Shown here one piece after another: positions 53,848-62,728 of a stretch of DNA of 64,000 bases; the stretch's first letter is position 1; every line of letters begins with the position of its first letter. The notes under the pieces were generated by a model. The model saw nothing but the letters and a program-made list of their open reading frames with translations, was not told where the DNA came from and did no database searches. The translations under genes and the position numbers were made by a program. Location of the stretch: the NCBI RefSeq assembly GCF_002896965.1, contig NZ_LYMM01000034.1, positions 1 to 64,000 of the forward strand, written 5' to 3'. The DNA is from Novosphingobium guangzhouense (lineage in GTDB: Bacteria > Pseudomonadota > Alphaproteobacteria > Sphingomonadales > Sphingomonadaceae).

Positions 53848-55167
53848 ATGGCCAAGCAACTTCACCTTGGCGCGTTCATGCGCCCGGTCAGCATCCACAC
53901 TGGAGCTTGGCGGTATCCAGGTGCCTTACCCGACGCGAACTTCAGCTTGGCAGCGATCCAGCGCTTCATCCGCAGCCTTGAAGCTGCGAAGTTCGATTAT
54001 TTCTTCATGGCCGATCACCTCGGCGTGCTCAACCTGCCGCGACAAGCGCTGATGCGCAGCCACACGGTGACCTCGTTCGAGCCATTCACATTGCTTTCCG
54101 CACTGGCCGGGGTGACTGAGCGAATCGGCCTCGTCGCAACGGCCTCGACTACTTACGACGAGCCGTTCCATGTCGCGCGCCGCTTCGCCTCTCTCGATCA
54201 CATCAGCGGCGGGCGGACTGGCTGGAACGTTGTGACGACCTCGAATCCGGACAGCAGCCGCAACTTCGGCCTGGAGACCCAGCCAGATCACGCCGCGCGC
54301 TATCACCGCGCCCGCGAGTTTCATGACGTTGTGACCGGGCTGTGGGACAGTTTCGCCGACGATGCCTTCGTTATGGACGCAGCAAAGGGCATCTATTTCG
54401 ACCCCGACCGGATGCATGCGCTGAACCACAAGGGCGAGCATTTCTCGGTCAGCGGGCCGCTTAACATCTCCCGTCCGGTTCAGGGCTGGCCGGTCATCTT
54501 CCAGGCCGGTGCCTCGGACCCGGGCCGCCAGCTGGCTGCCGAAACCGCCGAAGCCGTATTTGCTGCGGAATCGACGCTGGAAGGCAGCAAAGCCTATTAC
54601 GACGACGTCAAAGGGCGGGCGGCGACGGTCGGACGCAATCCCGATCACATCAAGATCATGCCGGCCGTATTCCTGGTTGTTGGAGACACCGTCGAGGAAG
54701 CCCGCGCAAAGCGCGCGAAACTGGACAGCCTGGTCCACTACGACAGCGGCATCCATTCACTGTCCGGCATGTTGGGTCACGACGTATCGGGCTTCGATCC
54801 CGACGGCCCCCTGCCCGACATCCCCGAATCCAACGCCAGTAAAAGTTCGCGGCGGTTCATGATCGAATTGGCCAGAGCTGAGAACCTGACGATCCGCCAG
54901 CTCGCTGCGAAGGCCGGCAGCTATGGCGGTTTGGCCTTTGTCGGCACCGCCAAGACCATCGCCGACGAGATGCAGCATTGGCTTGAGCAAGCCGCTTGCG
55001 ACGGTTTTACCACCATGTTCCCTTACCTGCCCGAAGGCCTGGAAGACTTTACCGGCAAGGTTGTACCCGAACTGCAGGCACGCGGCCTGTTCCGCACCGA
55101 ATACGAAGGCGCAACGCTGCGCGACCATCTTGGCCTGCCGCGCCCGGACAACCGCTTCTTCGCCTGA
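53848..55167 (+). CDS. FMN-dependent monooxygenase, NtaA/SnaA/DszA family
   Basis: 439 residues of the bacterial luciferase-like superfamily: an N-terminal KQLHLGAFMRP strand, ISGGRTGWNVVTTSNP, the insertion DAARYHRAREF-like segment and WPVIFQAGASDPGRQLAA. NtaA-type enzymes oxidise substrates with FMNH2 supplied by a separate reductase; no reductase gene is next to it. It is 62 bases after the desaturase-like gene. Confidence 0.85.
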   Translation: MAKQLHLGAFMRPVSIHTGAWRYPGALPDANFSLAAIQRFIRSLEAAKFDYFFMADHLGVLNLPRQALMRSHTVTSFEPFTLLSALAGVTERIGLVATASTTYDEPFHVARRFASLDHISGGRTGWNVVTTSNPDSSRNFGLETQPDHAARYHRAREFHDVVTGLWDSFADDAFVMDAAKGIYFDPDRMHALNHKGEHFSVSGPLNISRPVQGWPVIFQAGASDPGRQLAAETAEAVFAAESTLEGSKAYYDDVKGRAATVGRNPDHIKIMPAVFLVVGDTVEEARAKRAKLDSLVHYDSGIHSLSGMLGHDVSGFDPDGPLPDIPESNASKSSRRFMIELARAENLTIRQLAAKAGSYGGLAFVGTAKTIADEMQHWLEQAACDGFTTMFPYLPEGLEDFTGKVVPELQARGLFRTEYEGATLRDHLGLPRPDNRFFA

Positions 55168-55171
55168 TGCG

Positions 55172-56104
55172 GTGAGCCGGTTTGTCATCATCGGCGCCGG
55201 GGCAATCGGCAGTTTCCTGAGCACGCGGTTGCACAACGCCGGGCATGAAGTTCTGCTGATCGCCCGAGGAGCGCGGCTCGAGGCCTTGCGAAACACGGGC
55301 GTGCTGCTGTCCGAAGGCGGGGCCGAGCGGCAAGTGCGTGTGCCGGTGTCCGCAGCATGCGATCCCGCAACGCCGCCGGATCATGCCATCATGGCAACCA
55401 AGACGTTTCAGATCGAATCCGCGCTTGCCCTGCTCGAACCACTGCGCGGAAGCCGCTTCACGCTGCTGACGGTGCAGAATGGGGTCGAAGCACCCGGCAT
55501 CGCCCAAGCCGCCCTGCCCCGCGTTGTAGTGCTTGGCGCACGCATGCACGGCTTCTTCGAGCTGGAAGACGGGATCGTGCGCCACACCGGCGTCGCCGCC
55601 ACGCTGCTGGCCGGCCCGGTCGCCGATCGCGCAACCGACCCGGCTGCCGGACAGGCCTCGGCAAACCTTGCGGGCGACCTTATTGCCGCTGGGGTCCCCA
55701 CCGCTCTGACAGGCGACATACGCCCAGCGTTGTGGGACAAGTTCCTGATGGCCGCGACGATCGGCGCGGTGGCCCCGGCGTTCGGCCTGAAGGTCGGTCA
55801 GGTGCTGGGCCCTCCCCAGGCCAGCGCGCTTTTGCGCGAGGCCATGGCCGAGGTCGAACGGATCGCAGCGGCGTTGGGCATCGAATTGCCGCCCGATTGC
55901 ATATACGAGAAGCTGGACTTCATCGGCCGCTTTCCACCCGATGTCACCAGTTCGCTGCAGCGCGATCTCGAAGCGGGCAGACCTTCGGAATTCGTGCACC
56001 TCAGTGGGGCCATACCCCGCTTCGCGCGACAGGCCGACCTGCCCTGCCCGGCCACAGACGAAATCCTCGCGCGGCTGCGCGCCCGCGGGCTTCAACCTGA
56101 TTGA
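55172..56104 (+). CDS. Ketopantoate reductase-family (PanE/ApbA-like) protein
   Basis: 310 residues beginning VSRFVIIGAGAIGSFLSTRL with the NAD(P) motif GAGAIG, TVQNGVEAP and a helical C-terminal domain with PALWDKFLM. GTG 55172 starts 4 bases after the monooxygenase stop. True ketopantoate reductase serves pantothenate synthesis; catabolic-cluster relatives probably reduce or oxidise other 2-oxo or hydroxy acids. Its stop directly abuts that of the convergent BphX-like gene. Confidence 0.8.
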   Translation: MSRFVIIGAGAIGSFLSTRLHNAGHEVLLIARGARLEALRNTGVLLSEGGAERQVRVPVSAACDPATPPDHAIMATKTFQIESALALLEPLRGSRFTLLTVQNGVEAPGIAQAALPRVVVLGARMHGFFELEDGIVRHTGVAATLLAGPVADRATDPAAGQASANLAGDLIAAGVPTALTGDIRPALWDKFLMAATIGAVAPAFGLKVGQVLGPPQASALLREAMAEVERIAAALGIELPPDCIYEKLDFIGRFPPDVTSSLQRDLEAGRPSEFVHLSGAIPRFARQADLPCPATDEILARLRARGLQPD

Positions 56105-56515
56105 TCAGACGATATCCCGCTCCATCGCGCGCCTGGCACACCATGCACCCGCCATGATCACAGCATGCGCGGCCAAGGTCGTCAAGCCGACCCACAAGGC
56201 TTCTCCGCTCCAAACGACGCTATAGATGTCCCAGGCGGAGCCGACGAGTTCGGTCAGCACGATCACCGGAACCAGCACCCAGTAGCGCAACGGATCGCGC
56301 GCGCCCCACAACGCCACAAGGCCAATTGCCGCCAGTTGAATGCCAACGATCAACCAGGCATCAAGCAGCAGGCCGAAAGACGGCGTCCCCTGCCCCAGCG
56401 CAATACCGGGGTAGATCAGCCGCAGGGGCCCCGCATAGACCGACGGCCAGAGCAGCACGAGATTGCAGAGATACCAGATCCCCACGGCGATCAGGTAAGT
56501 GCGCAGAACCTTCAT
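56105..56515 (-). CDS. BphX-like four-helix membrane protein
   Basis: 136 residues with four hydrophobic segments, beginning MKVLRTYLIAVGIWYLCN, and PLRLIYPGIALGQGTPSFG between the first two. Small proteins of this kind (BphX family) accompany biphenyl and related operons, with unknown function. GAGGAGG gives a strong ribosome site. It follows the DUF1330 gene by 10 bases and ends the minus-strand operon. The family call is from memory of the pattern. Confidence 0.55.
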   Translation of the reverse strand: MKVLRTYLIAVGIWYLCNLVLLWPSVYAGPLRLIYPGIALGQGTPSFGLLLDAWLIVGIQLAAIGLVALWGARDPLRYWVLVPVIVLTELVGSAWDIYSVVWSGEALWVGLTTLAAHAVIMAGAWCARRAMERDIV

Positions 56516-56525
56516 GGCGGCCTCC

Positions 56526-56810
56526 TCAGGCGATCGCGAAGATATCCGATGTGGCGCAGGCGATGCGCGCATCCTTGTGCGGCGCATAGTCTGGATCGTT
56601 CATGAAGGCGTCGATCGCCTCCATCGAAGGAAACCGGATCACCACGACATAGTCAGGTGCGGCTCCCTCGCCCTCATAACGGACGAACTCGTGCGAACGG
56701 CAGACCATTTCCCCGCCGTGGCGTCCGACCAGCGCCGGAACTGCGGCCATATAGCCTGCCACCCAGGTTTCGTCGTGCGATTTGATCGATCCGATGAAAT
56801 AGGCAGCCAT
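56526..56810 (-). CDS. DUF1330-family small protein
   Basis: 94 residues of the dimeric alpha/beta-barrel (ferredoxin-like) fold: MAAYFIGSIKSHDETW and VVIRFPSMEAIDAF followed by a YAPHKDAR segment. DUF1330 proteins have no settled function; similar small barrels act as monooxygenases or isomerases. AAAGGA lies at normal distance before ATG 56810. It is between the tartrate-dehydrogenase-like and BphX-like genes. Confidence 0.8.
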   Translation of the reverse strand: MAAYFIGSIKSHDETWVAGYMAAVPALVGRHGGEMVCRSHEFVRYEGEGAAPDYVVVIRFPSMEAIDAFMNDPDYAPHKDARIACATSDIFAIA

Positions 56811-56854
56811 TACTCCGTTTCCTTTGGTCAGCGCTGGGACCGCCAGCTTTCCCG

Positions 56855-57928
56855 CTAGAGCCCCAGCAAGGTGTTGCGAACAGCTTGCGCAAATCCCGCG
56901 GTTGTCCCGTTTCCGCCAAGATCGGGGGTCCTCGCAATATCGGGCGCAATGAGCGCCGTTTCGAGTGCGCGCATCACCAGCGCGGCGGGCTCGGCTTCGC
57001 CGAGATGTTCCAGCATCATTGCACCCGACCAAATCTGGCCGATCGGGTTGGCGATGCCCTGCCCGGCGATGTCCGGGGCAGACCCGTGGACCGGCTCGAA
57101 CATCGAAGGGAACCGCCGTTCGGGGTTGAGGTTAGCAGAAGGAGCCACAGCGATGGTGCCAGTGATTCCCGGCCCCAGATCGGAAAGGATATCACCAAAA
57201 AGGTTCGACCCAACCACCACATTGAACCGTTCGGGCGACATCACAAAGCGTGCGGCGAGAATATCGACATGATACTGATCGGCGGCAACATCGGGGTATT
57301 CGGCGCCGATCGCGGCAAAGCGCTCGTCCCAGAACGGCATCGAATGATAGAGTCCATTGGACTTCGTCGCGCTGGTCACATGCCTGCGCCCGCTCCGCCG
57401 AGCGAAGTCGAAGGCATAGCGCAAGATGCGGTCGGTGCCCCGGCGGGTGAAGATCGCCTGCTGGACGACGATTTCGTTCTCGCCAGTTCCGGTCCGACCG
57501 CCGATCTGGGAATATTCGCCTTCCGAGTTTTCGCGCACCACCCAGAAATCGATGTCGCCGCGAGCCTTGTCGCGCAGGGGCGAAGCGATGCCGGGCAGCA
57601 GCCGCACCGGACGCAGATTGACGTACTGCTCGAACTCGCGCCGGATCGGCAACAGCAGCCCCCACAGCGAGATATGATCGGGTACCCCGGGAAAGCCGAC
57701 CGCGCCGAGGAACACCGCATCATGATCGCGCAATCGGTCTAGCCCATCATCGGGCATCATCTTGCCGGTTTTGAGGTAGGTCTGGCAGCTCCAGTCGAAG
57801 TGCCGGAATTCGAGCACGAAACCGCACTTGGCCGCTGCCGCCGTCAGCACCGCGATTGCGGCAGGCACCACCTCGCGGCCAATTCCATCTCCCGGAATGC
57901 TGGCGATGGAATAACGCCTCATGGTCAC
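56855..57928 (-). CDS. Isocitrate/isopropylmalate dehydrogenase family, tartrate/D-malate dehydrogenase-like
   Basis: 357 residues with SIPGDGIGREV, the substrate-binding WVVRENSEGEY and the metal site NLFGDILSDLGPGI, plus GSAPDIAGQGIANP. The RENSEGEYS variant is typical of tartrate/D-malate dehydrogenases rather than leucine-biosynthetic LeuB. It oxidises 2-hydroxy diacids with or without decarboxylation; here it could process a hydroxy-diacid intermediate. It lies 7 bases after the ketopantoate-reductase-like gene. Confidence 0.83.
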   Translation of the reverse strand: MTMRRYSIASIPGDGIGREVVPAAIAVLTAAAAKCGFVLEFRHFDWSCQTYLKTGKMMPDDGLDRLRDHDAVFLGAVGFPGVPDHISLWGLLLPIRREFEQYVNLRPVRLLPGIASPLRDKARGDIDFWVVRENSEGEYSQIGGRTGTGENEIVVQQAIFTRRGTDRILRYAFDFARRSGRRHVTSATKSNGLYHSMPFWDERFAAIGAEYPDVAADQYHVDILAARFVMSPERFNVVVGSNLFGDILSDLGPGITGTIAVAPSANLNPERRFPSMFEPVHGSAPDIAGQGIANPIGQIWSGAMMLEHLGEAEPAALVMRALETALIAPDIARTPDLGGNGTTAGFAQAVRNTLLGL

Positions 57929-57935
57929 TCTTTCC

Positions 57936-58949
57936 CTACAGATAGCTGTTCAAAGTCTTGAGCACCCGATAGGCGCTGAGAAAGGCTGGCGCAGGAACCT
58001 GCAGTTGCTCCGCTGCCGCCGCGAGCGGCCCCAGGACCTCGTCAACTTCCATCCGTCGGCCCGCCACGAGATCGTCATGCATCGAGGTGCGGACGGGACG
58101 GTTTTCCGGCTTGAATCTGGTGCCCATCGCCATTACACCGTACACTGCCTCTTCAAAGCTTTCACGGTCAATCTCGACCAATCTGGATACAGGCGCGAAA
58201 TAGTTCTGCGGTTCGTAGCCAAGTGCCTTGTAGATCGCCAGCAGATCCTTGACGACGTGGACATAGTGTTCGGCGCCTTCGCGAACCGCCACACCATCCA
58301 CAAAATCGAGCTTTGGAAGCGCGCCCAGCGTACTGGCGCTCCACGACGATGCTCCACCGACCTGAACCACTTTTTCCCAATGGACATGGACGATATCGGG
58401 AGTTGAGCGCGAACCCATGCCCGCAGCGTCGAGCGCTACGGCCATGATCCGCGTGCGCTCGCTCTCACCGCCTTCCAGCTCGCCGAAATAGGCGGTGACG
58501 GGAACCGCCATGTGATTGAGCGCCTTGCCCGGTTCGAGCAGGGTCGCCCCGTCCATGATCGAGCCCCCGATCACCTTGTCCTTGCCAAACGCGGCCTGGA
58601 GTTTGCCTTCCTTGCCCACGCCGTTCTGCAAAGTCAGCGCGCAAGCGGTGCGATCGACCAACACCTGCGCATCGGCCAGCGCCTGATCGGTACCCTTGGC
58701 CTTGGTCAGCAGGATGTAATAGTCGATGTCGCCTTCAACCTCCTCGGGCGTTTCGACCGCGAAGAGGTTTTCGCGCTGGACGAATTGCGCCCGCACACCC
58801 GAAATACTCAGGCCATCCCGGCGGATCGCCTCGACATGGGGCTTGCGCGCAATCAGCGTGACCTTGTGGCCGCCGCGCGCCAGGAATCCGCCGATGACCG
58901 AGCCTAGCCCGCCGGCACCGTGGAAACAGAAATGCAATTGCTTGGACAT
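57936..58949 (-). CDS. Ketopantoate reductase-family protein (second copy)
   Basis: 337 residues with FHGAGGLGSVIGGFLARGGH, TLQNGVGKEG and a C-terminal domain including HEKVVQV-like HWEKVVQVG and TSMHDDLVAGRR. It is related to, but clearly diverged from, the 55172-56104 protein. ATG 58949 begins the fold. It sits between a DHDPS-family aldolase and a hydroxy-diacid dehydrogenase, so a catabolic redox role is more likely than pantothenate synthesis. Confidence 0.8.
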   Translation of the reverse strand: MSKQLHFCFHGAGGLGSVIGGFLARGGHKVTLIARKPHVEAIRRDGLSISGVRAQFVQRENLFAVETPEEVEGDIDYYILLTKAKGTDQALADAQVLVDRTACALTLQNGVGKEGKLQAAFGKDKVIGGSIMDGATLLEPGKALNHMAVPVTAYFGELEGGESERTRIMAVALDAAGMGSRSTPDIVHVHWEKVVQVGGASSWSASTLGALPKLDFVDGVAVREGAEHYVHVVKDLLAIYKALGYEPQNYFAPVSRLVEIDRESFEEAVYGVMAMGTRFKPENRPVRTSMHDDLVAGRRMEVDEVLGPLAAAAEQLQVPAPAFLSAYRVLKTLNSYL

Positions 58950-58974
58950 GCTTTGGGATTCCCGTTGGTTCGGC

Positions 58975-59937
58975 TCAGGCAATGCCCAGTTCGACCAGCT
59001 TGGCCCTGATCTGCTCTTTCTTTTCCGGCGTCACATCAGCCACCGGCGGCAGGATCGGGCCAGCCTTGAGACCAATCGCTTCGTACCAGGCCTTCACATT
59101 GGCAAGTGCGCTGGCATAGGTCGCGGTGCGGGCGATATCCCACAGGAAGTTGTCGTGATAGAATTCGCGGACTTCGCTGAGCTGATCGGAAGCGGCCCGC
59201 GCTTCCTCCCATTTTCCTTCATGCGCCAGGCGGATGTATTCCTTGGCGAAATGGCGCTTCTTGCCGTACAGCATGTAAGACAATTCACCCCAGCAAACGG
59301 TGCCGCCAAGACGCAGATCGTCGAGGAAGAAGTATTCGAATGGCTCCATCGTGTTGAAGCCTTCGGGCATTAGCTGGCGGATTTTGATTGTCTCGGCACG
59401 GCTCATGGCACCTTGTTTGACGCCGATCACGGTATCGATATCGGCCAGGCGGCGCATCAGGTCCCAGCTCAGCACGGTTCCCGAAACCGGGGTCCGGTAG
59501 AGGCAGACGGCCAGATCGGTGTTGTCGGTCAGGAACTTGAACCAGGCATAGATTTCGTCGTCGCGCTTGAGCTGCACAACCGGGTTGATCACCTCAGCCC
59601 CGTTATACCCGAGCTTCTCGACGAACTGCATCTTCTCGATCGCGGTATAGACGCTGGGATCGAGCACGATGGTCCACAGATCGAGCCGCCCGGCATTCGC
59701 CTCGGCGACGATCTCGTGATAGCGAAACCAGTCTGACGCTGAGACGTTCCAACATTCGGAAATGAACCCGCCGACGGCCAAGCCATCTACGCCCATTTCG
59801 ACATATTTATCGATGTTGTAGCGGATACCGTCCACATCGAACTTGTAATCGGCGGTCATCGGGGTAATCGGACACTGATAGAAGCCCCTGACGGTCTTCG
59901 TAGCCCAAGCCTTGGCATCCTTACGATCATATTCCAT
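58975..59937 (-). CDS. Dihydrodipicolinate synthase-family aldolase/lyase
   Basis: 320 residues of the class I pyruvate-dependent aldolase superfamily: GFYQCPITPM near the start, the Tyr in VCLYRTPVSG and the Schiff-base Lys in VIGVKQGAMS. Members split or join 2-oxo acids, including hydratase-aldolases of aromatic pathways such as NahE. The N-terminal half is not obviously NahE-like. ATG 59937 has GAGG nine bases upstream. Its partner reactions may be those of the neighbouring reductase and pyruvate dikinase. Confidence 0.78.
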   Translation of the reverse strand: MEYDRKDAKAWATKTVRGFYQCPITPMTADYKFDVDGIRYNIDKYVEMGVDGLAVGGFISECWNVSASDWFRYHEIVAEANAGRLDLWTIVLDPSVYTAIEKMQFVEKLGYNGAEVINPVVQLKRDDEIYAWFKFLTDNTDLAVCLYRTPVSGTVLSWDLMRRLADIDTVIGVKQGAMSRAETIKIRQLMPEGFNTMEPFEYFFLDDLRLGGTVCWGELSYMLYGKKRHFAKEYIRLAHEGKWEEARAASDQLSEVREFYHDNFLWDIARTATYASALANVKAWYEAIGLKAGPILPPVADVTPEKKEQIRAKLVELGIA

Positions 59938-59989
59938 TGATGTGCACCTCATCTCGATTTGGTTCAGAATTTCAGCTTGCATCTGCCGT

Positions 59990-62656
59990 TCATGAAGGTG
60001 CCAGCGCCGCCTGGGCCGCAGCCAGTCGGGCAATCGGCACCCGGAAAGGCGATGCGCTGACATAGTCCAACCCGATCTCCTCACAGAAAGCGATCGTGGC
60101 CGGATCGCCGCCGTGCTCGCCGCAGATCCCCAGTTTAAGGTCGGGCCGAGTTTCGCGCCCTTTGCGCGATGCCATTTCGATCAGCTTGCCGACCCCTTCG
60201 ATATCGAGAGTGACGAACGGGTCCTTGGCGATAATGCCTTTTTCCACATAAGCACCCAGGAAACGCGCCGCATCGTCGCGGCTGATGCCCAGCGTAGTCT
60301 GGGTCAGATCATTGGTTCCGAACGAGAAGAATTCCCCGCTTGCAGCGATTTCGTCGGCAACCAAGGCTGCCCGCGGCAGCTCGATCATGGTGCCAACGCT
60401 AAAGGCGATCCGCTCGCCTTTTTCGGCGAACACGACTTCAGCTACCCTGTACAGTGTATCCTTCAGTGATTCGAGTTCACGCGGCAATCCGACCAGTGGG
60501 ATCATGATTTCGGGACAGACCGCCATGCCCGCCTCGCCCGCGACTTCGAGCGCAGCCTCGAAAATCGCGCGAGCCTGCATTTCGTATATTTCGGGATAGA
60601 CCACGCCAAGTCGGCAGCCTCGATGCCCCAGCATGGGGTTGGTTTCCGCCAATTCGATTGCGCGATTCCGAACCTGCTCCACGTCAATACCCATCGCCCG
60701 CGAAAGCTCGGTGAACTCGCTATCCGTATGCGGCAGAAACTCGTGCAGCGGCGGATCGAGGAGGCGGATGGTGACTGGCAAGCCTTCCATGATCTCGAAG
60801 ATTCGGCGGAAGTCGGCGCGCTGTTCGGGCAAAAGCTGGTCGAGCGCGGAGCGTCGTTCCTTTTCGCTGTCGGCCAGGATCATCTGCCGCATAGCGAGGA
60901 TCCGACTTTCATCGAAGAACATGTGCTCGGTTCGGCAAAGCCCGACCCCTTCGGCCCCGAACCGGCGGGCCATTTCGCAATCGAGCGGGGTTTCCGCGTT
61001 GGTCCGAATCTTCAGGCGGCGATGCTTGTCAGCCCATGCCATCACCGTTGCGAAATCACCTGAAAGTTTGGGCAGGATTGTCGGTAGTTCGCCCAGGAAC
61101 ACTTCGCCGGTCGAACCGTCGATCGTAATGAATGCGCCCTCTTCGAGCCGCTGGCCGCCGATCTCGGCGACCCGCGCGACCGGGTCGATCTTGAGACTGG
61201 CGGTGCCCGCCACGCATGGCCGGCCCATACCCCGCGCGACCACGGCCGCGTGGCTGGTCATGCCGCCGCGCGCCGTCAGAATGCCGGTTGCGACGTGCAT
61301 GCCATGGATGTCGTCAGGCGACGTCTCATGCCTGACGAGGATGACCTTCTCTCCCAAATCGGCCCGCCGTGCCGCTGTTTCTGCGTCGAATACCACACCC
61401 CCCGAGGCTGCCCCGGGCGAGGCAGGCAAACCCTTTCCGAGCAGCACCCGCGGGGCATTCGGATCGAGCGAGGGGTGAAGCAACTGGTCGAGCGAAGCCG
61501 GGTCGAGGCGGAGCAGCGCGGTCACTTCGTCGACCAGGCTCTCTTCGACCATGTCGACGGCAATCTTGAGCGCGGCCATGGCAGTGCGCTTGCCCGAACG
61601 GGTCTGAAGGAGGTAGAGCCTGCCGCGTTCGACTGTGAATTCGATGTCCTGCATGTCGCGATAGTGGCGCTCCAGCAGTTCGAACACCTCAGCAAGTTGA
61701 GCATAGGCCTTCGGCATCGCTTCCTGCATTGAGGGAAGCCGCGCACCTGCGGCTTCGCGGGCAGCCCTGGTCAGATACTGGGGCGTGCGGATGCCGGCGA
61801 CAACATCCTCACCCTGGGCGTTGGCCAGCCATTCGCCGTAGTAGGCCTTCTCGCCGGTTGCAGGGTTGCGGGTAAAGGCGACACCGGTAGCGCTGGTCTC
61901 GCCAAGATTTCCGAACACCATGGCCTGGACGTTAACCGCCGTGCCCCAATCTCCAGGGATATCGTTCAGGCGCCGGTAGACCTTGGCTCGCGGTGAGTCC
62001 CATGAGAGGAACACCGCCTCGATTGCCGTCCAGAGTTGTTCATGTACATCCTGAGGAAAGGCCGCGCCGTGATGGGCAAGCACGAGATCCTTGAAGGTCG
62101 CGATCAGGCCGCGCAGATCGTCCACTCGAAGATCGATATCCTCATCGACGCCGCGATCTTCCTTGATGCGGTCAAGGGCTGCCTCGAATACGCCATGCTC
62201 GATTTCGAGCACGACACTGGAATACATCTGGATGAAGCGGCGATAACTGTCGAGCGCGAACCGCTCATCCCCGGAGGACTGGCCCAGGCCGGTGACGGTC
62301 GCATCATTGATGCCAAGGTTGAGGATCGTGTCCATCATCCCCGGCATGGATACCCGCGCTCCCGAACGCACCGAAACCAGCAGGGGATCGCGAGGATTGC
62401 CGAACGTCTTGCCCGTCGCCCGTTCGACCAGCCCCAAAGCAGCCGAAACCTCATCGCGGATGCGATCAAGTGAAGCTCTGCCGTGGTCAAGATAAGCGAG
62501 GCATTCGCCGGCGGAGATCGTGAACCCAGGCGGGACGGGCAGCCCGATCCGCGCCATCTCGGCGAGGTTGGCCCCCTTCCCGCCCAAGACGCGCTTGTCG
62601 AGGTCAATCTGACCTGCGACCAGAACGCCGGAACCGAAGGAAAACACACTCGACAT
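59990..62656 (-). CDS. ppdK: Pyruvate, phosphate dikinase
   Basis: 888 residues, full length for PPDK. The order is an N-terminal ATP-grasp domain (GGKGANLAEMA), a central swivelling domain with the phospho-His motif GGMTSHAAVVARGMG, and a C-terminal PEP/pyruvate barrel with GICGEHGGDP. It interconverts pyruvate and phosphoenolpyruvate. AGGA lies 9 bases before ATG 62656. Meta-cleavage routes release pyruvate, so a catabolic copy could feed gluconeogenesis. Confidence 0.93.
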   Translation of the reverse strand: MSSVFSFGSGVLVAGQIDLDKRVLGGKGANLAEMARIGLPVPPGFTISAGECLAYLDHGRASLDRIRDEVSAALGLVERATGKTFGNPRDPLLVSVRSGARVSMPGMMDTILNLGINDATVTGLGQSSGDERFALDSYRRFIQMYSSVVLEIEHGVFEAALDRIKEDRGVDEDIDLRVDDLRGLIATFKDLVLAHHGAAFPQDVHEQLWTAIEAVFLSWDSPRAKVYRRLNDIPGDWGTAVNVQAMVFGNLGETSATGVAFTRNPATGEKAYYGEWLANAQGEDVVAGIRTPQYLTRAAREAAGARLPSMQEAMPKAYAQLAEVFELLERHYRDMQDIEFTVERGRLYLLQTRSGKRTAMAALKIAVDMVEESLVDEVTALLRLDPASLDQLLHPSLDPNAPRVLLGKGLPASPGAASGGVVFDAETAARRADLGEKVILVRHETSPDDIHGMHVATGILTARGGMTSHAAVVARGMGRPCVAGTASLKIDPVARVAEIGGQRLEEGAFITIDGSTGEVFLGELPTILPKLSGDFATVMAWADKHRRLKIRTNAETPLDCEMARRFGAEGVGLCRTEHMFFDESRILAMRQMILADSEKERRSALDQLLPEQRADFRRIFEIMEGLPVTIRLLDPPLHEFLPHTDSEFTELSRAMGIDVEQVRNRAIELAETNPMLGHRGCRLGVVYPEIYEMQARAIFEAALEVAGEAGMAVCPEIMIPLVGLPRELESLKDTLYRVAEVVFAEKGERIAFSVGTMIELPRAALVADEIAASGEFFSFGTNDLTQTTLGISRDDAARFLGAYVEKGIIAKDPFVTLDIEGVGKLIEMASRKGRETRPDLKLGICGEHGGDPATIAFCEEIGLDYVSASPFRVPIARLAAAQAALAPS

Positions 62657-62728
62657 TGTTAAATTCCTGAGGTTCAGGTGCAGGTCCAAGGCGGCGCAAT
62701 TCGATTGGTGCGCCGCCCCAGAAGCGAT

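Noticed and set aside
58975..59937. Calling the DHDPS-family protein NahE (hydratase-aldolase)
   Set aside because: It shares only the superfamily Tyr and Lys that I can see; the N-terminal region does not look like NahE and it is far from nahD.
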